Shown: piece by piece, positions 51,517-60,392 of the stretch
Numbering within the stretch: the stretch's first letter is position 1
Layout: each line of letters begins with the position of its first letter
NCBI RefSeq assembly: GCF_010119935.1
Contig: NZ_CP048209.1
Span: 1,222,001-1,286,000 of the forward strand
Reading direction: 5' to 3'
Length of the DNA stretch: 64,000 nt
Origin: Paenibacillus lycopersici
GTDB taxonomy: Bacteria; Bacillota; Bacilli; Paenibacillales; Paenibacillaceae
Translations under genes and position numbers: made by a program
The notes under the pieces: generated by a model
What the model was told of the DNA's origin: nothing
What the model saw: only the letters and a program-made list of their open reading frames with translations
Database searches by the model: none

Positions 51517-52629
51517 TCAGTACAACGTCTGCGTCGACTCGGGCGAGAACGGAAGCAGCTCGTCCTGGCGGCCTTCCTTGATCTTCTTCGCCCATTCGGG
51601 ATCGTTCAGCAGCGCCCGGCCGATCGCGACGAGGTCGAATTCGCCCCGGTCGAGCCGTTCCAGCAGCCCGTCGATGCCTGTCGTTCCGGCGCCTTTCTTC
51701 TCTTTGAACAGGCGCGTGAACTCAAGGTCGAGACCGACCGAGCCGACCGTGATCGTCGGCAGGCCCGTCAGCTTCTTCGTCCAGCCCGCCAGGTTCAAGT
51801 CAGCGCCGTCCGCGAACGCCGGCTCCCAGAAGCGGCGCGTCGAGCAGTGGAACACGTCGACGCCGGCGTCGACGAGCGGCTGCAGGAACAGGCTCAGCTC
51901 ATCCGGCGTTGCCGCAAGCTTCGCGTCGTAAGCATTGTCCTTCCATTGCGAGAAACGCATCATGATCGGGAAGCCGGGGCCGACGGCGCGTCTGCACGCT
52001 TCGACGACTTCGACCGCGAACCGGGTACGCTTCACGAGATCGCCGCCGTATTTGTCCGTGCGGACATTCGTAACGCCCCAGAAGAACTGGTCGATCAAGT
52101 AGCCGTGCGCGCCATGCAGCTCGATGCCGTCGAAGCCGAGCCGTTTGGCGTCGGCGGCCGCCTGCGCGTAAGCCGCGATCAGGTCGGCGATTTCCGCTTC
52201 GCTCAGCGGCTCGCCCATCTGCTCGCCGGCCAGGTTGAGCCCCGAAGGGCCGACCGACGGCGCATCCGGGTTTGTGCCGGTGCCGGCCTTGCGCGTCAAG
52301 CCGATGTGCCACAGCTGCGGCATGATTTTGCCGCCCGCCTCGTGGACCGCCCGAACGACGCCGGACCAGCCTTCAAGCGCGTTCGCGCCGTAGAAATGCG
52401 GCCATTTCGTGCTTGCGCCGGCCGCGGGATGGTTGATCAGCGTGCCTTCCGTGACGATCAGGCCGACGCCGTTCTCGGCACGGCGCTTGTAGTAGGCGGC
52501 CACGTTCTCGCCGGGCACGCCGCCGGGAGAGAAGCCCCGCGTCATGGGCGCCATGACGATGCGGTTGTCGAGCGACAGTGTAGCCGAACGGAACGGCTCG
52601 AATAAGCTTTTGGCAGGATTGGATGGCAT
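51517..52629 (-). CDS. NADH:flavin oxidoreductase, Old Yellow Enzyme family
   Basis: The ATG at 52629 follows aggagg by 9 bases and gives 370 residues. FMN-binding barrel motifs include LDNRIVMAPMTRGFSPGGVP, GLIVTEGTLINHPAAG, KIMPQLWHIGLTRK and the catalytic region FDGIELHGAHGYLIDQFFWG, with YGG and the late VGSVGL phosphate loop. Such enzymes reduce activated C=C bonds of electrophiles and are often induced by quinones or oxidants. Extra in-frame codons upstream lack similarity and a ribosome site. The promoter with a dyad (52729-52757) suggests control by a dimeric repressor encoded elsewhere. Confidence 0.92.
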   Translation of the reverse strand: MPSNPAKSLFEPFRSATLSLDNRIVMAPMTRGFSPGGVPGENVAAYYKRRAENGVGLIVTEGTLINHPAAGASTKWPHFYGANALEGWSGVVRAVHEAGGKIMPQLWHIGLTRKAGTGTNPDAPSVGPSGLNLAGEQMGEPLSEAEIADLIAAYAQAAADAKRLGFDGIELHGAHGYLIDQFFWGVTNVRTDKYGGDLVKRTRFAVEVVEACRRAVGPGFPIMMRFSQWKDNAYDAKLAATPDELSLFLQPLVDAGVDVFHCSTRRFWEPAFADGADLNLAGWTKKLTGLPTITVGSVGLDLEFTRLFKEKKGAGTTGIDGLLERLDRGEFDLVAIGRALLNDPEWAKKIKEGRQDELLPFSPESTQTLY

Positions 52630-52728
52630 GAATGAATTCCTCCTGGCTTGCGTGAAATGAGGTGACGCGATGGCTTGACGGGCGACGGGATGAGAGAATG
52701 GGAGTTTGGACTGCCGACTGCTGCTTAT

Positions 52729-52757
52729 ACTGTACTCTTTCTGGATACAGTTATCAA
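52729..52757 (-). promoter_or_regulatory. Promoter with operator dyad for the Old Yellow Enzyme gene
   Basis: On the minus strand TTGATA (52752-52757) and TACAGT (52729-52734) are 17 bp apart. An inverted repeat ACTGTA/TACAGT (52746-52751 with 52729-52734) overlaps the -10 and most of the spacer, a typical repressor site. The leader is about 95 bases. Confidence 0.55.
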
Positions 52758-53165
52758 TAGCGGCGGAAGGCGACGACGCAATCTGCTTGCCCATCGATAG
52801 CGATCGGGAGGACGGGACTACGATTAGTATCAAACAAACGAAGGGTATCCATTCCATATATCGCTGAATCGCACGCGGCAACGGGGGAGCCGACGGAAGG
52901 CGCCGAATGCGGCGCCGGCGCCTTCACGGGGGAATCGCGGCAGGCTCGCCCTGCTGCGCGTGGCGCTCGTCAGCATCCGGCAGCCAACCCCGTAAGCGGG
53001 CGAAGAGCGAACCATTGGCCCCTTGCATGCACGCGCTTTGTTTCCTGGTGCCGTCTATGAAGCCAAGAAGGAGAACGTCTCTTCTTCCCGGTTGTTCAGG
53101 CTGCGGAGCAAGTTCGACGCCGTGGGTGCCGAAGGTTGAAAGGATCGCCCTCCTCCGGGGTCTGG
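52758..53165. other. Gene-free region before element C
   Basis: No gene is supported. A GC-rich stem aaggcgcc/ggcgcctt (52897-52904 with 52917-52924) is the only clear structure. Chance reading frames here are rich in Arg and Pro and lack ribosome sites. Confidence 0.4.
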
Positions 53166-53344
53166 CGGACAGTGGTTCCGTTATTTGGGCGCAATCAAAC
53201 TTTTGGAGCGAGCGATCGGACACAGGATTCGTTATTGTCCCCGAATGACATCGAAAATAGGGTTAACGGCCGCCATAACGGATCTCCTGTCCGCCGGCAC
53301 GTGAAAATACGCGATAACGAAGCGGATAACGAATCTCCTGTCCG
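53166..53344. repeat. Four-box inverted element, copy C
   Basis: Boxes lie at 53166-53183 and 53217-53234 (51 bp apart) and inverted at 53276-53293 and 53327-53344 (51 bp apart), with 59 bp between inner starts. This is the same geometry as copies A and B. The inner segment 53237-53257 is an exact 21-base reverse complement of copy B. It lies in the approximately 1.1-kb gap between the Old Yellow Enzyme gene and the kdp region. Confidence 0.9.
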
Positions 53345-53516
53345 CTTTGTCGCTTCGACGGACGTACCTCTGTACCTCTGCCTAGCCGCCATGAACACGT
53401 CTGGGTCGCAGTGGTTAGGCGGGCGAAGAAGCTGCTGAAGCTGTTCGTGATCCAGGGCTCGAGTTGTCGCGTGCCTGCTTGAGTCAGCTATGCTCGAATC
53501 ATCTACATGTACCCCC

Positions 53517-53548
53517 AGCCTGTTGAGATATGCTCAACAGGCTGTCTT
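53517..53548. terminator. Isolated terminator hairpin
   Basis: Perfect 11-bp arms agcctgttgag (53517-53527) and ctcaacaggct (53533-53543) with a 5-base loop are followed by gtcttt. No gene ends just before it. The 53549-53743 stretch that follows should contain the kdp-region promoter; a -10-like TATACT lies near 53636 without a clear -35. Confidence 0.65.
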
Positions 53549-53743
53549 TGTTAACTTCATTAGGCGCGAACGGCCGACCCCATGCGGCTCGAATGGGCTT
53601 GTCTCTGACAGAAAGCGTGGATAGACGGCGATTTTTATACTTTTTTTACGGCTGGCGGGGAATCTCTTTACCGCGCCTTTATGGGGATCGGGTTTAAGAT
53701 GGCTTTAGCGTTAACGAGTTTGAGGTCGGGGAGGAGAGATAGC

Positions 53744-54172
53744 GTGAACAAGCAACAGGGGAATCATAGGCCGGCGACGATCGTCGTTGCGGCTTTCACG
53801 AAAGCGGGCGGGCAGTTCATCAAGCAGCTGCTGGCAAGGGACGTGCCGTTCGCGGCCGTGACGAACAGCACGGTCGAGCGGAAATGGTTAATGAAGCTCG
53901 GCGTCGAGTCCATTCTCTTGGTCAATACGATCGAACCGAATGATTGGCAGGCGCCCGGTTTCCCGGTCGGCAAGGCGTTCCTGTTCGAAAGCAGCTTGTC
54001 GCTGTGCTGCAGATACGTCACCATGATCCGTCGATGGACCGATCAGCCGCTGCACGTCATTACGGGCAGGACGAACGGCCGGCTCATCTACCGGAGCCTC
54101 GGCGCCGATCGAATCCTGCATGCTCCGACGGGACGCAAGGGCTTCCCGTTAGACGAGCATAACCTTATTTAG
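53744..54172 (+). CDS. Hypothetical protein upstream of kdp
   Basis: The GTG at 53744 follows ggggaggagagatagc and gives 142 residues. The fold looks like alternating strands and helices: PATIVVAAFTKAGGQFIKQL, FAAVTNSTVERKWLMKLGVE, KAFLFESSLSLCCRYVTMIR, HVITGRTNGRLIYRSLGADR. It has no membrane segment or signal. It has the look of a small Rossmann-like protein, but I recognise no family. It is followed within 50-450 bp by small membrane-protein genes and kdpA in the same direction, so a role linked to potassium uptake or its regulation is possible. Confidence 0.75.
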   Translation: MNKQQGNHRPATIVVAAFTKAGGQFIKQLLARDVPFAAVTNSTVERKWLMKLGVESILLVNTIEPNDWQAPGFPVGKAFLFESSLSLCCRYVTMIRRWTDQPLHVITGRTNGRLIYRSLGADRILHAPTGRKGFPLDEHNLI

Positions 54173-54219
54173 TTTTCGAAGGAAGCAAACGTATCCGATT
54201 CGGCGAGGAGTGGGCGCGG

Positions 54220-54306
54220 TTGGTCAACGATTGGACGATGATCGTCTTGGCGGCACTGATGTTCGGACTGTTCTGGGGATTCATGAAATTATGCGGGCGT
54301 GCTTGA
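54220..54306 (+). CDS. Small membrane protein, 28 residues
   Basis: The TTG at 54220 follows gaggag by 9 bases and opens a 28-codon frame. The sequence VNDWTMIVLAALMFGLFWGF followed by MKLCGRA is a single membrane helix with a short positive tail. It lies just ahead of kdpF in a potassium-uptake operon. Small helices are common in such operons as stabilising subunits. Family unknown; the case rests on the ribosome site, hydrophobicity and context. Confidence 0.55.
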   Translation: MVNDWTMIVLAALMFGLFWGFMKLCGRA

Positions 54307-54385
54307 AGGAGGCCGCGAAAGCCGGCGCAGGTTGACGGGGAGACGGCCGCGGCGCCGCCCGCGCCGCACGTGAGGAGGAAACGCC

Positions 54386-54463
54386 ATGATCGCAATAGGG
54401 ATTATCGCCATCGCGCTGCTGATTTATCTCGGGTTCGTCTTGGTGAAGCCGGAGAAATTTTAA
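54386..54463 (+). CDS. kdpF: Potassium-transporting ATPase subunit KdpF
   Basis: The ATG at 54386 follows gaggaggaaac and encodes 25 residues. A single membrane helix (MIAIGIIAIALLIYLGFVLV) ends with KPEKF, the typical KdpF tail. KdpF stabilises the KdpABC complex in the cytoplasmic membrane. It is followed by kdpA after about 150 bp. The gene is too short for most gene finders. Confidence 0.88.
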   Translation: MIAIGIIAIALLIYLGFVLVKPEKF

Positions 54464-54610
54464 GCCTTTGAATGACATGCAAGCATAAGCTCCCGATTGC
54501 CTTGTGCTTGTCATTCTCCGGCATGAAGCGCGCCGCGCCGCCGGATGGATGGCGGCGGCCGGTTCAATGCCTTGCACGGCTGCTTCTATATATGGGGAGG
54601 AAATTCGGAT

Positions 54611-56290
54611 ATGGCAATGGGATTCGTTCAAGTCGCCATTACGCTTATTATCATCATGCTTCTGGTTAAACCGGCAGGCACCTACCTGGCCAACGTGTTT
54701 TCAAGAGAGAGAACCGGGCTTGACCGCGTGTTCGGCCCGATCGAGCGGCTGCTCTACCGCATCATAGGCGTGCGCGAGGATTCGTCCATGGGCTGGCGCG
54801 CCTATCTGGGCGCCGTGCTCTTGTCCAACTTTATCATGCTGCTCCTGTGTTATCTCGTACTGCGGCTGCAAAGCTATCTGCCGCTGAATCCGGACGGGAT
54901 CGGCAATATGCCGGCCGGCCAGGCATTCAATACGGCGGTATCGTTCATGACCAACACGAACTGGCAGTCGTATAGCGGCGAGAACGGGTTGTCGTACCTC
55001 TCGCAGCTGATCGCGATTACGTTCCCGATGTTCACGTCGGCGGCGACGGGCTTCGCGGTTGCGATCGCCTTCATTCGCGGCTTGATTGGCAAGGAAGACA
55101 ACTTGGGCAATTTCTACGTCGATATCACGCGTTCCATCCTGCGCGTATTTCTGCCGCTGAGCTTCATCGCGGCGCTGTTCCTCGTCTTCCAAGGCGTACC
55201 GCAGACGCTGGCCGGCGCCATTCACGCCTCCACGCCGGCCGGCGGCGAACAGACGATCACGCGCGGCCTCGTCGCCTCGCTGGAGTCGATCAAGCACTTG
55301 GGCACGAACGGAGGCGGCTGGATGGGCACGAACGCATCGCATCCGTTCGAGAACCCGACGGCGCTTGCGAACCTCGTTCACATCCTGTGCATGATGCTGC
55401 TGCCCACGGCGCTGATCTATGCCTTCGGCCTGATGATTCGCAACAAGAAGCAGGGCTGGGCGGTGTTCGCAGCGATGAGCGCCATTTTCCTGATCATGCT
55501 GACGACGGTGTTCGTGTCGGAATACAGAGGGGTCGGCGCACTGGATGCCATGGGCGTTCACGGCAACATGGAAGGCAAGGAAGTGCGGCTCGGCATCTCG
55601 GAATCCGCCTTGTTCACGGCGGTGACGACGGCGGCCACGACAGGCAGCGTCAACAACATGCACGAATCGCTGACGCCGCTCGGCGGACTCGTGCCCATGG
55701 CCGAGATGATGCTCAACAACGTGTTCGGCGGCAAAGGCGTCGGCCTGTTGAACGGCTTGCTGTACTTGATCTTGGCAATCTTCATCTGCGGCCTGATGGT
55801 CGGACGGACGCCGGAGTTTCTCGGGAAGAAAATCGAAGGCAAGGAAGTGAAGCTTGCCTGTATCGCGCTGCTGATTCACCCGTTCATCATTCTGGCGCCG
55901 ACGGCTATCGCGTTCCTCAGTCCGAACGCGCGGTCTTCCATCGCGAACGGCGGCATGCACGGCATATCGGAGGTGCTCTACGCATTCAGCTCGGGCGCGG
56001 CCAATAACGGCTCGGCCTTCGGCGGCCTGAGCGCGAACACGGATTTCTATAATATCGGCATCGGCATCGTCATGCTGCTCGGCCGGTACGTGTCCATCAT
56101 CGCGATGATCGCGATCGCCGGCTCGTTCGCGGTCAAGCGCATCGTACCCGCTACGACGGGAACGCTGCGGACGAATACGGCGCTGTTCTCGGGCATCCTG
56201 CTCGTCGTCATCCTCGTCGTCGGGGCGCTGACGTTCTTCCCGGCGCTTGCGCTCGGGCCGATCGCGGAGCAGCTGGCGATGGCGAAGTGA
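54611..56290 (+). CDS. kdpA: Potassium-transporting ATPase potassium-binding subunit KdpA
   Basis: The ATG at 54611 follows ggggaggaaattcg and gives 559 residues (another ATG two codons later is possible). KdpA is the channel-like subunit with about ten membrane helices. The four selectivity-filter repeats are visible: SFMTNTNWQSYSGE, IKHLGTNGGGWMGTNASHPF, VTTAATTGSVNNMHES and FSSGAANNGSAFGGL. It takes up K+ at low external concentration, powered by KdpB. In other bacteria kdpB follows within a few bases, but here 1377 bp of repeats intervene. Confidence 0.95.
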   Translation: MAMGFVQVAITLIIIMLLVKPAGTYLANVFSRERTGLDRVFGPIERLLYRIIGVREDSSMGWRAYLGAVLLSNFIMLLLCYLVLRLQSYLPLNPDGIGNMPAGQAFNTAVSFMTNTNWQSYSGENGLSYLSQLIAITFPMFTSAATGFAVAIAFIRGLIGKEDNLGNFYVDITRSILRVFLPLSFIAALFLVFQGVPQTLAGAIHASTPAGGEQTITRGLVASLESIKHLGTNGGGWMGTNASHPFENPTALANLVHILCMMLLPTALIYAFGLMIRNKKQGWAVFAAMSAIFLIMLTTVFVSEYRGVGALDAMGVHGNMEGKEVRLGISESALFTAVTTAATTGSVNNMHESLTPLGGLVPMAEMMLNNVFGGKGVGLLNGLLYLILAIFICGLMVGRTPEFLGKKIEGKEVKLACIALLIHPFIILAPTAIAFLSPNARSSIANGGMHGISEVLYAFSSGAANNGSAFGGLSANTDFYNIGIGIVMLLGRYVSIIAMIAIAGSFAVKRIVPATTGTLRTNTALFSGILLVVILVVGALTFFPALALGPIAEQLAMAK

Positions 56291-56601
56291 TGGAAGTGCA
56301 GGTTAACGAGCATGCCATAGCTGCGAGTCCTGTTCTGCTGTTAACGAAGTAATAAAACAGCGGGGTTAAAAAGTGACCGGAGGGCAGAATGGAGTCGGAA
56401 AAGCGTCAGCGTTCGCCTTTGTAGTCTGATTTCAACCCATACTCACGGCAGACTTGCACCTCACACACTGGATTTCCAAGAGGGGAGCTATCCTTTCGTC
56501 GGCGTTCGCACAACCACATCTTAAGAAAACTCTCGTTTATTGTAAAGTTTTCCATTCCCTATGACAGGCTCTTTGCAAAGCTACTGTAGTACGAGGAGGG
56601 T
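56291..56601. other. Left flank of the kdp repeat array
   Basis: No gene is supported. Near its end the phrase ggctctttgcaaagctactg (56570-56589) resembles ggttctttgcaaggctactg at the right end of the array (57542-57561), in the same orientation. Imperfect direct repeats therefore flank the array. Confidence 0.6.
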
Positions 56602-57513
56602 AAAGTTGCCCGTATAGCAACTTTACCGGCATTATTGCCGACCAGAGGCGGGAAAAGTTGCTCGAACAGCAACTTTACCGGCATTATTGCCGGCCAGAGG
56701 CGGGAAAAGTTGCTCGAATAGCAACTTTACCGGCATTTTTACCGGCCAGAGACGGGAAAAGTTGCTCGAACAGCAACTTTACCGGCATTTTTACCGGTCA
56801 GAGGCGGGAAAAGTTGCTCGAATAGCAACTTTACCGGCATTTTTACCGGCCAGAGGCGGGTAAAGTTGCCCGTATAGCAACTTTACCGGCATTATTGCCG
56901 GCCAGAGGCGGGAAAAGTTGCTCGAACAGCAACTTTACCGGCATTTTTACCGGCCAGAGGCGGGAAAAGTTGCTCGAATAGCAACTTTACCGGCATTTTT
57001 ACTGGCCAGAGGCGGGAAAAGTTGCTCGAACAGCAACTTTACCGGCATTTTTACCGGCCAGAGGCGGGAAAAGTTGCTCGAATAGCAACTTTACCGACAT
57101 TTTTACCGGTCAGAGGCGGGAAAAGTTGCTCGAATAGCAACTTTACCAGCATTTTTACCGGTCAGAGGCGAGAAAAGTTGCTCGAACAGCAACTTTACCG
57201 GCAATTTTACCGGCCAGAGGCGGGAAAAGTTGCTCGAACAGCAACTTTACCGACATTTTTACCGGCCAGAGGCGGGGAAAGTTGCTCGAATAGCAACTTT
57301 ACCGACATTTTTACCGGTCAGAGGCGGGAAAGGTTGCTCGAATAGCAACTTTACCGGCATTTTTACCGGTCAGAGGCGAGAAAAGTTGCTCGAACAGCAA
57401 CTTTACCGGCATTTTTACCGGCCAGAGGCGGGGAAAGTTGCCCGAACAGCAACTTTACCGGCATTATTGCCGGTCTGACGCGAAAAAAGTTGTTCGTATT
57501 GCAACTTTTCGAC
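56602..57513. repeat. 52-bp hairpin-repeat array 2, 18 units, between kdpA and kdpB
   Basis: The motif aaagttg recurs at 56602, 56654, 56706 and so on to 57486, exactly 52 bp apart for 18 units with no insertion or deletion. Most units hold the hairpin aaagttgct-cgaat-agcaacttt and a second ccggca-ttat-tgccgg (or ccggcatttttaccgg) stem, then cagaggcggg. Units 1, 6 and 17 share the variant cccg. Since 52 is not a multiple of three, reading frames through it are incidental. The right end (57505-57562) is homologous to the inverted left end of array 1. Confidence 0.97.
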
Positions 57514-57667
57514 TTTTCGTCATTCTGAGGCAGGTGTGTAAGGTTCTTTGCAAGGCTACTGCCATACTCACTTTACAATCAAAGAAATCAGAACTACAAC
57601 AGCGATTGGAGACCCGTTCCGACCGCAGGTCACGCATTCCCCAAGGTTTTCATTAAGGAGGATCACT

Positions 57668-59710
57668 ATGGCTGCTGCCAGCAAAAAAACGTATGCCAAG
57701 CGTATCGTCGTCCAGGCCGCGGCTGACGCGTTCAAGAAGCTGAACCCCGCGGTCATGATCGGAAATCCGGTCATGTTCATCGTCGAAGTCGGTACGCTGA
57801 TCACCCTCTTGCTCGCGATCAAGCCGGATCTCTTCGTCGGATCGGGCACCGGACGGGGCTATAATATCGCCGTGTTCGTCATCCTGCTCTTCACGGTGCT
57901 GTTCGCGAATTTCGCCGAGGCGCTGGCGGAGGGCCGGGGCAAGGCCCAGGCGGACACGCTGCGCAAGACCAAGTCGGAGACGACGGCGAAGCTGGTCCAT
58001 AAGGACGGCTCGTTGAAGCAAGTCTCGTCCACGCAGCTGCGCAAAGGGGATATCATCCGCGTCGATACCGGCGAAATCATCCCGACCGACGGCGAAATCG
58101 TCGAAGGCCTCGCGTCCATCGACGAGTCGGCGATTACCGGGGAATCCGCGCCGGTCATCAAGGAAGCCGGCGGCGACTTCTCGTCCGTTACCGGCGGCAC
58201 GCGGGTCGCGTCGGACTTCATCGTCGTGCAAGTCATGACGGATCCCGGCGAATCGTTCCTGGACCGGATGATCGCGCTCGTCGAGGGCGCCAAGCGGCAG
58301 AAGACGCCGAACGAAATCGCGCTGACGACGCTGCTCGCCGTGTTGACGATGATCTTCCTGGTCGTGATCATGACGCTGGTGCCGATGGCGGACTACCTGG
58401 ACGTGAAGCTGGACATCGCGACGCTGATTGCGCTGCTCGTCTGCTTGATTCCGACGACGATCGGCGGCTTGCTCTCCGCGATCGGCATCGCGGGCATGGA
58501 TCGGGTCACGCAGTATAACGTGCTTGCGATGTCGGGGAAGGCGGTCGAAGCCGCCGGCGATATCGACACGCTCATTCTCGACAAGACCGGCACGATCACG
58601 TACGGCAACCGGATGGCGTCCGAGTTCATGCCGGTCTCCGGCGTATCCTTGCAGGAAGTGACGCAGGCGTCGCTGCGGGCGTCCATGAAGGACGAAACGC
58701 CGGAAGGACGCTCGATCGTGGAGCTGGCGCTCAAGCTGGGCGCCATGCCGGGCAATCCCGCCGACGAGGCGGCGGAGCCGGTCGCGTTCACGGCGGAGAC
58801 GCGCATGTCCGGACTCGATCTCGCGGACGGCACGAAGATTCGCAAAGGCGCGGTCGACGCCATGAAGCGCTATGTCGCCGCGCAAGGAGGCGTCATCCCG
58901 GGCAATCTGGACGAGACGGCGAACCGGATCGCCAAGGCGGGCGGCACGCCGCTCGCGGTTGCGATCGGCGATAGGATTTTCGGCGTCATTTACTTGAAGG
59001 ATACGGTGAAGCCCGGCCTCAAGGAGCGGTTCGCGGAGCTGCGCGGCATGGGCATCAAGACGATCATGTGCACGGGCGACAATCCGCTGACGGCGGCGAC
59101 GATCGCGCTCGAAGCCGGCGTCGACGACTTCATCGCGGAAGCGAAGCCGGAAGACAAAATCGCCGCCATCCGCAAAGAGCAGCAGGAAGGCAAGCTCGTC
59201 GCGATGACGGGCGACGGCACGAACGACGCGCCGGCGCTGGCGCAAGCCGACGTCGGGCTCGCGATGAACTCCGGCACGATGGCGGCGAAGGAAGCGGCTA
59301 ACATGATCGATCTCGATTCCGATCCGACGAAGCTGCTGTCCGTCGTCGCGATCGGCAAGCAGCTGCTCATTACGCGCGGCGCGCTGACGACGTTCTCGAT
59401 CGCCAACGACATCGCGAAGTATTTTGCGATCATCCCGGCCCTGTTCATTCTGGCGATGCCGCAGCTGCAGTCGCTGAACATCATGAACCTGGCTTCGCCG
59501 AAATCGGCGATCCTGTCGGCGCTGATCTTCAACGCGATCATCATTCCGCTGCTCATTCCGGTCGCGATGAAAGGCGTCAAATACCGGGCGATGAGCGCGG
59601 ATCGGCTGCTGATGCGCAACGTGCTGATGTTCGGCATCGGCGGCGTCATCGTGCCGTTCGCCGGGATCAAGATAATCGATCTTGTCCTGCACGGTTTGCG
59701 GCTGGCCTAG
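57668..59710 (+). CDS. kdpB: Potassium-transporting ATPase ATP-binding subunit KdpB
   Basis: The ATG at 57668 follows taaggaggatcact and gives 680 residues. It is a P-type ATPase with the phosphorylated D305 in [12 protein letters not shown], the phosphatase-domain [20 protein letters not shown] and TGES, the nucleotide-binding region and the hinge [18 protein letters not shown]. Seven membrane helices are expected. It energises K+ uptake through KdpA. Its strong own ribosome site may matter because the long repeat array separates it from kdpA. No promoter with good -35 and -10 was seen after the array. Confidence 0.96.
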   Translation: MAAASKKTYAKRIVVQAAADAFKKLNPAVMIGNPVMFIVEVGTLITLLLAIKPDLFVGSGTGRGYNIAVFVILLFTVLFANFAEALAEGRGKAQADTLRKTKSETTAKLVHKDGSLKQVSSTQLRKGDIIRVDTGEIIPTDGEIVEGLASIDESAITGESAPVIKEAGGDFSSVTGGTRVASDFIVVQVMTDPGESFLDRMIALVEGAKRQKTPNEIALTTLLAVLTMIFLVVIMTLVPMADYLDVKLDIATLIALLVCLIPTTIGGLLSAIGIAGMDRVTQYNVLAMSGKAVEAAGDIDTLILDKTGTITYGNRMASEFMPVSGVSLQEVTQASLRASMKDETPEGRSIVELALKLGAMPGNPADEAAEPVAFTAETRMSGLDLADGTKIRKGAVDAMKRYVAAQGGVIPGNLDETANRIAKAGGTPLAVAIGDRIFGVIYLKDTVKPGLKERFAELRGMGIKTIMCTGDNPLTAATIALEAGVDDFIAEAKPEDKIAAIRKEQQEGKLVAMTGDGTNDAPALAQADVGLAMNSGTMAAKEAANMIDLDSDPTKLLSVVAIGKQLLITRGALTTFSIANDIAKYFAIIPALFILAMPQLQSLNIMNLASPKSAILSALIFNAIIIPLLIPVAMKGVKYRAMSADRLLMRNVLMFGIGGVIVPFAGIKIIDLVLHGLRLA

Positions 59711-59738
59711 ACTAGAAGCAGAGGAGCGTTGAATAGAG

Positions 59739-60305
59739 ATGAAATCATTATGGATTGCGGTTCGTTTCTCCCTTGTATGGATGTTGGTCTGCGGCTTGAT
59801 TTATCCGCTTGCGACGACCGGCTTCGCGCAAGTGCTCTTTCCGAAGCAGGCGGACGGCAGCCTGATGACGGGCGAGGACGGCGCGGTAACGGGCTCGGAG
59901 CTGCTCGCGCAGAATGTGCAATCGCCGCAGCTGTTCCATCCCCGGGCGTCGATGGCCAACTACGACCCGACCGCTTCCGCCGGCTCCAATCGCGCGGTGG
60001 CGACGGCGGACTACGCGAAGGAGATCGGCGGTAAGGTCGCCGCGGTGAAAGCGGACAATCCGAACCTGACGGATATCCCCGCCGACCTCGTGACAGCCTC
60101 GGGCTCCGGCTTCGACCCGGATTTGTCGCCGGAAGCGGCGAAAGCGCAGGCGGCGCGGATCAGCAGGGCGACCGGGATGAGCGAGGCCGCGTTGGACAAA
60201 CTGATCGACGATTCGACGAAGAGCCGCCAACTGGGCATTTTCGGCGAGCCGCGCGTGAACGTGAACGAGCTCAACGAGGAGCTATTGAAGCACATCAAGC
60301 CTTAA
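59739..60305 (+). CDS. kdpC: Potassium-transporting ATPase subunit KdpC
   Basis: The 188-residue protein has one N-terminal membrane helix (LWIAVRFSLVWMLVCGLIYP). The conserved outer domain contains GSELLAQNVQSPQLFHPRAS, YDPTASAGSNRAVATADYAK, DLVTASGSGFDPDLSPEAAK and ARISRATGMSEAALDKLIDD. KdpC stabilises the KdpAB complex and increases nucleotide affinity. It starts 28 bp after kdpB, with gaggag about 12 bases upstream of the ATG. Confidence 0.95.
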   Translation: MKSLWIAVRFSLVWMLVCGLIYPLATTGFAQVLFPKQADGSLMTGEDGAVTGSELLAQNVQSPQLFHPRASMANYDPTASAGSNRAVATADYAKEIGGKVAAVKADNPNLTDIPADLVTASGSGFDPDLSPEAAKAQAARISRATGMSEAALDKLIDDSTKSRQLGIFGEPRVNVNELNEELLKHIKP

Positions 60306-60392
60306 CGGTCGAATGACGCAGCCGCTCCCGCATCAGCCGGGGGGTGGCTTTGTCCGTCTGTCGCACCGGTTACGTGCAGAGGGGGGACGAAG

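Noticed and set aside
53549-53743. Cyclic-di-AMP (ydaO/kimA-type) riboswitch ahead of the kdp region
   Set aside because: I could not match the conserved core by eye. A covariance-model search would be decisive.
57022-57478. Repetitive protein-coding genes (for example a frame with LEQQLYRHFYRPEAGKVAR units)
   Set aside because: The period of 52 bp is not a multiple of three, frames change with each unit, and there are no ribosome sites. The frames are a by-product of the repeat.
56602-57513. CRISPR array
   Set aside because: The units are contiguous 52-bp repeats with only point differences and no unique spacers, and no cas genes are nearby.
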